This document shows positions 58,220 to 64,000 of a stretch of DNA of 64,000 nt, in pieces. Source of the DNA: Yamagishiella unicocca (taxonomy: Eukaryota > Chlorophyta > Chlorophyceae > Chlamydomonadales > Volvocaceae). The DNA is taken from NCBI GenBank assembly GCA_003116995.1, contig BDSL01000100.1:186001-250000 (forward strand), in the 5' to 3' direction. A program made the translations under genes and the position numbers. Position 1 is the first letter of the stretch; every line of letters begins with the position of its first letter. The notes beneath the pieces are model-generated. The model saw only the letters and a program-made list of their open reading frames with translations. It was not told where the DNA came from and searched no databases.

Positions 58220-59116
58220 ATGCCGAAGGCGGAAGACTTCGTCGTGGCCCCAGCCAAGTGCGGCAAGCAGAAGTTTAGCCTCACCTTCAACGGCAAGCTC
58301 GTTCAGTTTAATCTTTACGGTAGGAAAAGTTCCCCATCCCCCATCTCAGCCTTTTAACCGCCTCTGGATCACCCCATAATTTGCGCAATTTGCGAGATGC
58401 GATGAGACGGTAAAAGACAGCGGCCCCACTCCTACCGACCGCCATAGCGTTCACTATTTGCGCCAACTAATTTGGAATTATCCTATTAGCTTATGTGACC
58501 CGACTTGAATTGCCGAGGATGGCGGCCTGAGATTTTGAATCACTTTGAAGGTCTGAGTGGCTGGGCGGCCGGGTGGGTGGCCGACCGACAGCTGAGACTT
58601 CACATCCTATTTTCTGAGTCTCAGAGCTTCGTTTCTGAAATATTCATATATTCTGAGGCCTGAAGCTCTGAAGGGCTTCAGACGCCTGCCGGGAGGGGGA
58701 GGGGGAAAAGGGGCCCTTCAGGCTGAGACAGGTGGGCATTCAGCTGAATGCCCAGGGGACTCAGCTGAAGCCCGGGCCAGTTTCTGAAGTCTGAAGCTCT
58801 GAAGGGCTTACGTGTTCATCCATAAGCACGCAGGCATACGTGCATGAATACATGAACAGTAACGACTGCATTCAGCTGGCTGGTCACCTACCCAAGATAA
58901 GGGGTAGGTGGAAACATACGCTTTACGGTTTTACACTTAACGTGTTTCGGTTACTTTACGGTAGGGCTCAAAAACGACCATCTTTTTACGGTATGACAGC
59001 GTAACGTAAATTACGGTACCCATTTTGGCAAAATTACGGTCAACCGTATCTTTGCTTCCACCGCAGGCGCCCAGGGTTACAAGAAAGGGAGGATTACAAG
59101 GGGCAAACCAAACTAA
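58220..59116 (+). CDS. Possible two-exon gene for a 49-aa basic protein
   Basis: Exon 1 is 58220-58319 (ATG in an aaccATGCC context), with donor TACG|GTAGGA in phase 1. Exon 2 is 59067-59116 after a CCGCAG acceptor. Together they encode MPKAEDFVVAPAKCGKQKFS, then LTFNGKLVQFNLYG, then AQGYKKGRITRGKPN and a stop. The phase match and sensible composition support it; no family is recognised and the 747-base intron is full of TTACGGT motifs. It could be a real small gene, a 3' fragment of a longer one, or repeat-derived. Confidence 0.3.
58560..58830. repeat. Imperfect repeats of ctgaagctctgaagggctt
   Basis: The block tctgaag/cctgaagctctgaagggctt occurs at about 58660 and 58790, amid many shorter tctgag and cagctgaa motifs. 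It lies inside the intron of the candidate small gene. Confidence 0.6.
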
Positions 59117-59339
59117 GGGGCTATGGGGTCCAACAAACCCTCGAGTGGTTTACCCACTGGTAACCCACTGGTTGGGTAACCCACCGGGGGGTTAACATTC
59201 CGTTAGTGGGGGTTTCGGCAGGGAGCAAGCACTCGGTCAGTTGGGTTAGAGGCTCGGTTTGCCAAAGTGGGGGGTAACCGACTTCGGAGGGATGGCAACC
59301 CTTCCTAATCCGACCCCCCCCGCGCTCACAATCCGTTCA

Positions 59340-59700
59340 GGAAGTCTAATCCACGACAACGTAATCCTAATCCGCGAAGAACCGCATCCTAATCCGTGGC
59401 CACCGCAACCTAATCCGTGGCCACTGCAACCTAATCCGTGGCCACTGCAACCTAATCCGTCGCAGTGTCAGCCTAATCCGTGGCCACTGCAACCCAATCC
59501 GTGGCCACCGCAGCCTAATCCGTGGCCACTGCAACCCAATCCGTGGCCACCGCAGCCTAATCCGTGGCCACTGCAACCCAATCCGGACACACTGCAACCC
59601 AATCCGTGGCCACTGCAACCCAATCCGAGGCCAACCGCATCCTAATCCATGACGCCTCTAATCTAATCCTGTGTCACCGCATCTTAATCCAAGCTCTCGG
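59340..59700 (+). repeat. 21-bp minisatellite (frame encodes PNPWPLQ)
   Basis: Roughly a dozen units of cctaatccgtggccactgcaa with variants. One plus frame is open as PNPWPLQ / PNPWPPQ repeats, but nothing links it to exons, so I treat it as non-coding. Confidence 0.85.
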
Positions 59701-59734
59701 CATCCATATACCGTGAGCGGCCCGTTACCCCAAT

Positions 59735-59940
59735 CCGCCTAGGTTGGCATCCCTCCTCCGACTTTCATATGCCATAGGGCTGGCTGTGGCGGCAACACTG
59801 GCTGGAATACCGCTTGCGGACCTAGGAGTTGCAGCTAGCAGCGCGCGCAGGGTAGAGCTGTTTTCCAACACCGCGTTCATGATTTTCGTGGTGATGGCGG
59901 GCTTACTGGGTCGCTGGTAGGCCATTCTTGCATACGACTT
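59735..59940 (-). other. Possible small minus-strand ORF
   Basis: A 66-codon frame starts MAYQRPSKPAITTKIMNAVL, stops at about 59725, and has even composition. There are no domain, partner exons or homology clues. Confidence 0.2.
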
Positions 59941-60364
59941 GCGACTAGGAGCAGAAAATGATGGAAAAAGGTAAATCTCGTGAAAATAAGCGAAAAGAAG
60001 TTGTGGGTCCCCTGGAAAAGTCACGGAATACGGGACCGTAATAATTACGGTCGACGGTAGGGCCAACCGTAATTTTGCGCTTGTCGCAGAGAACCCTGGG
60101 CAGCCAGGCTAGCTGACCGGACGCGTTGAACGAGTTGAAAAGAAATATGGTGTTAAGGGCTAAACCGGCGCTAAACGGTTCACGATATACGAGTCGGACG
60201 GATGTCTGCCTGTGGATTTCTGCCTGTCGCGGTGGATCCGGTGTCGGTTGGCCGTTAGGCGTCTTACGTTGCGCAGATGACGTGGCCCCGAGGCCGGGCC
60301 GGGCCTACTAGTATATTACGTGGGCGAGGCCGGGAGGCCGAGGCCACGAGGCCAAGTTGACTGG

Positions 60365-60467
60365 CGAATTATGTTGTGCAGGCGCGCATTACGGTGCGCA
60401 GGGCCGCGCATTACGTTGCGCAGGCCAGGATTACGTTGCGCAGGCTAACAATTACGTTGCACAGGAT
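60365..60467 (+). repeat. Minisatellite of attacgttgcgcagg
   Basis: Five imperfect units of 20-25 bases (gcattacggtgcgcagg, attacgttgcgcaggc and variants). Confidence 0.75.
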
Positions 60468-60479
60468 TGTACCCACCAT

Positions 60480-63400
60480 CGGGCCCTAAAAGGGGAGACC
60501 GGTGTTAGTAGTATAAAACGGCTCGAGCCGTAGATCTCTAGGAGCGACTAGTAGTTGACTGCGGTCCTGAGTAGACCAGTCCCTAGCCTCCGGGCCCCAG
60601 ACCCTTACTCTGTTGTTGTAACGGTTACAGTGGGTTCCAGACCAAGAGGTAGAACCATCGGGCGCATCGCCTGACACTGAACTGGCATCGCCTGACACTG
60701 AACCATCGGGCGCATCGCCTGACACTGAACTGGCGTGGTGGCCGGGCTTCAAACGGCGGCTGGCGGCGGTGGCGGCGATTCTCAATCGCACCGCTCGCTC
60801 TCGGCGCCTGGCCTCGGGCGCGCAGGTGGAGGCAGCCCGAGCCGCCTTGCGGGCGGCCCACCTTGCGGCCGCGACGCCGTCGGCGGCGCCCGAGGCCGTG
60901 GGTGGTGTGGTGGCCGCCCAGGCTGCCTTGGCGGTGGCCTTGCGTGTGGCGGCGGCGGGCGAGGCCGCCCGGGTACGCGTGGCGTGGGTGCGCGAGGGGG
61001 AGCGCCCGTGCCCCGCACTCACCGCCATGATTCACCCACCGCGGTCGTCCCAGGACATTACCGCGCTGCGCGACGCTGCTGGGCGCCTCGTGACCGACCC
61101 GCGCCAATTGCCCAATGTCGTCGCTTCTTTCTGGGAGCGCATCAGCTGCCTGCCGTCAGGCCTGGACTCGGCGGATCAGCAAGCGGTTCTGGCAGCTGTC
61201 GACGCCCACTCTACTCCGATCTCGCCCGATCTTCGCCCCGAGTTGGGCTCCATCGCAGTCTCAGCAGCGGAGGTGGCGCGGGCCCTGCAGCAAGCCAAGC
61301 CTGGCACGTCCCCAGGCTGGGACGGAATCCCTGTGGATCTCCTCCGGACCTACAGTGGCTGCTTTGTGCCGGCACTGGCCCGCCTTTTCACTGCTATCGG
61401 CCATCTGCGCGCCGTCCCGACGGGTTTCCTGAAGGGTGTTATATCCGTCATTTACAAGGGCCATGATGCGGACCGGGCGGCGGCCGGCGCCTACCGCCCC
61501 ATCACCCTGCTCTGTACTGATTACCGCATTCTGGCGAAGGTCCTCGCCAACCGCCTCAGCCCTGGCCTTTCCGCCGCCATCCCCCTCGAGCAGTCCGCCT
61601 TCCTCCCCGGCCGCTCCATTGGCGCCAACACCCGCTTCCTTCGCTGCCTTCCCCCCCTCCTACACCAGCAGCAACGGAGTGCTTTCATCGCCTTCTTGGA
61701 TTTCGCCAAAGCTTACGACACCATTGACCGCTCCTTCCTCTTTGCTGTCATGGAGCGCATGGGTGTTGGGGCCGGTTTCCTGGGATGGACGCAGCTCCTG
61801 TTGGGCCGTACAGTGGCCATGGCGTCCGTCAACGGCTACATCTCCCGCTCTGTCCCTATCCGGGCCGGCGTCCGGCAGGGCTGTCCCCTTGCCCCGCTCC
61901 TCTACCTCTTCGTGGCCCACGCCCTCCTCTGCTGGCTGAAGCGGCACGGTGTTGGCGTGCCGCTGGCCCCGGCGGACCCGGCCAGCCTGGTTACCGGCGT
62001 GCAGTTTGCTGATGATGCCCAAGTCGCGCTCCCAGATGCAGCTGCAGTACCGCCATTTATCGCCCTCATGGCGGCGTTTGCCCGCGCCTCTGGCCAGCAC
62101 CTGAATCCCTCCAAGGTCGAGCTGCTGTGGGCTGGTCGCCAGGTGGCGCCGGCGCCCGCCGCCCCGGCTGCCGTCCTTGCCGCTGCGGTGGCGGCCGTCG
62201 CCGCCCCTGCCGCCGCGTGGACCGCTGCGGGCGGTGCCGCCGCTTCACCCGCCGCCCCGAGCGCCGCTGCTGCCGAGGCGCCGGTGGAGGCCGCCCCGGC
62301 AGGCGCTGGCGCCGCCGCCGTACCTCCTGACGCCCCGGCCGCCGCCGCTGCTGCCGCTGCGCCGGTGGCTGCCGCCCTGGCCGCCGCTGCTGCTGCCCCG
62401 CAGGCGGCTGCCGCCCCGGCCGCCGCGGCTGCCGTGGCGCCGGCGGCTGCCGTCCTGGTCGCAGTGGCCGCCGAGGCGCTGGCGACCGCCGGTTCGGCTG
62501 CCGCCGGTGGTGCTCCTGGGGCGGCCGCGGGTGCCGCGGCCACCACGGTGCTGACGACCGCAGCCCCGGCCGCCGCTGGCGCCGCCGCAGCGTCTCCCAC
62601 GCCTCCTGACGCCCCAGCCGTCGCGGCCGTCACTGCCGCCCCCACTGCCCCGGCCGCCCCAGCCGCTCCAGCCGCCCCAGCCGCCCCTGCTGGCGCCGCC
62701 AGCTCCCCCGTCGCCCGTCACCCGCCTCGCCTGGCGCGCCCACCAGGGCTGGCTCGCCGCGGTCGTCGGCGTCGTGGCCGCGGTGCTGCAGCTGTCGTGG
62801 TCGTGGGCGCCCTCGCCGCAGCCGCTGGCGCCCTGGCCGCCCCGGGTCCCTCCACATCGCCGTCCCTTGCCGCCACCGCTCCCGGGGTGCCTCGCCCCTC
62901 CCCTTCTCCCCCGCCCCCTGCCCTCGCTGGCCTTCGGATCGTGCCCGCTGCGGTGGCGCTGGGCATCCCCTTCACCAATCCGCCTGCCGCCCCCGTCCTC
63001 GATTGGGCGTCACGGATGTCGGAGGCCCGCCGCCGTCTCCAAAAGATCTCCCGCATGGCCCTGTCGATGTTCGGCCGTGCCACTGCGGCTGCAGCTTATG
63101 CTCTCCATATGGCGACGTACCACATGGAGCACTCGGGGCTGCCGCCGGCGGAGGTCCTTGCTGGCATCATGGCCCTTGTCGCAAAGCTGGTGGATCGGGA
63201 GCTAGGCCCTGATGACGCCCAGCGCCGTTTCACTGGTGTCCCCCTCCGCCTGCTCTCCGGTCATCCCACCATCGGCGGCTTCGGTGTACTGCCCCTTCGG
63301 CTGCATGTCCTCAGCCGGCATGCCAAGTGGAGCCTGACGGTCGCCCGCTCCGCGCTGCAGCCCCCGGCTGCCCGCGCGCCGTGGATCCGGATTGCGGTCT

Positions 63401-64000
63401 CCTTCCTCTCTACCCTCCACCCTGCCTTCCGCCCGCTGGCCGTCACCACAGCTCGCCCGGGTGGCCCGTGGCTCGGCGCCCCCTTAAGCTTGCCCCCGGA
63501 CATCCACCGGCTTGCCACGAGCCTCGGTCACCTCCCCCCCCTGTCTGACGTCGCGGACCCCCCCCTGGAGCCGGGCGTCTGGTGCTTCAACGCGCCGCTG
63601 TGGGGCAACCCGCTCCTGCCCAACGCGGGGGCGCCGGGCCGGCGGCCGGGGTTGGAGGCTATCCATGGCCCCCTCACCATGTGCCGCCGCCTGCTGACCG
63701 TCGGCGACGCCGTCCGGGTGCAGGACGCTATGACCGCGTTTGAGGTGGAGCGCGCCCATGCCCTGGCGACGACGCCGGGCATGGCCATCTTCAGCCGGCT
63801 GGCTGAGCGCTGGACGACGCTCGTACGGCACGAGCTGGCGCCCTCCGAGCTGGCCATGGGTGCGCTCCAAGATCGCATCGCGGCGCGGGCTGCGGTGGCC
63901 GCTCTCCTTTCTGACATCTCGCCCGCATGGCTCGCTGCTGCTCGCCTGGCGCCCGATGGCCCCGCCCCGCCGTCGCCTGACGAGGTGGATGCTCTCCTCC
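60480..64000 (+). mobile_element. LINE retrotransposon, runs off right edge
   Basis: It comprises the reverse-transcriptase frame plus about 140 bases upstream, which contain a tataaaa (near 60513) and a 65-base module shared with LINE tails at 46.1 and 47.5 kb. The gcatcgcctgacactgaac unit is triplicated at about 60664-60731. No endonuclease domain is visible upstream, so the copy may be 5'-truncated or rearranged. Confidence 0.7.
60622..64000 (+). CDS. LINE reverse transcriptase (partial at right edge)
   Basis: One frame is open from 60622 to the window end with its first ATG at 61027. RT motifs appear in order: GTSPGWDGIPVDLL, then YRPITLLCTDYRILAKVLAN, FLDFAKAYDTIDR (about 61693-61731, catalytic Asp), GVRQGCPLAPLLYLF (about 61868-61912), and FADDAQV (62005-62025, catalytic Asp pair). 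After the thumb-like region comes a stretch of about 250 codons almost entirely of Ala, Pro and Gly (about 62130-62900), then a recognisable C-terminal segment (ASRMSEARRRLQKISRMAL). The long uninterrupted frame suggests a young copy. The stop and the 3' end lie outside the window. Confidence 0.85.

Noticed and set aside
59367..59618. Minus-strand frame with repeated QWPRIRL units
   Set aside because: Complement of the 21-bp minisatellite; no gene evidence.

Overview
The window looks like nuclear DNA of a chlamydomonadalean (volvocine) green alga. It is GC-rich, with intron-dense genes, GT-AG introns, very long Ser/Pro-rich extracellular matrix type proteins, a possible TGTAA poly(A) signal, and a short TTTTAGGG-type telomeric repeat inside an intron. 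There are no operons or bacterial features. All gene models were assembled by hand from reading frames, splice-site consensus and phase agreement, without alignment software.

Left end (1-6.1 kb): a six-exon minus-strand gene for a WD40-like protein resembling the TFIIIC subunit GTF3C2 (852 aa). From 6.1 to 9.9 kb I see only degenerate repeats.

Centre (9.9-43.8 kb): two convergent paralogues, called REJ-A (plus strand) and REJ-B (minus strand). Each is modelled as a type I membrane protein: signal peptide, a variable N-terminal module, a hydroxyproline-rich type Pro/Ser stalk, a Cys-rich domain, REJ/PKD-like ectodomain repeats, a GAIN/GPS-like region, one transmembrane helix and a cytoplasmic tail. 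Five consecutive splice phases match between the two genes, and three exons have identical lengths. REJ-A (about 2935 aa) has a PAN/apple-like N-terminal module and a stalk of about 1150 residues. REJ-B (about 1969 aa) has a different Cys-containing module and a stalk of about 380 residues. REJ-A introns carry a 168-180 bp satellite, an antisense LINE fragment, a 1.7 kb inverted-repeat element and a tandem triplication of a splice acceptor. REJ-B needs one extra C in a C8 run to stay in frame.

Right part (43.8-64 kb): LINE tails at 46-47.6 kb, then a twelve-exon plus-strand gene for a UBXN6/UBXD1-like CDC48/p97 cofactor with PUB and UBX domains (680 aa). After it come a possible 49-aa two-exon small gene, several minisatellites, and a LINE reverse-transcriptase ORF that runs off the right edge.

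A short intron-restricted repeat recurs in introns of the TFIIIC-like and UBX-like genes, about 45 kb apart, in both orientations, and I did not find it in the REJ pair. The most notable content is the REJ pair, which has the layout of a surface recognition or adhesion receptor on an algal glycoprotein stalk, and the evidence of rapid remodelling around it.
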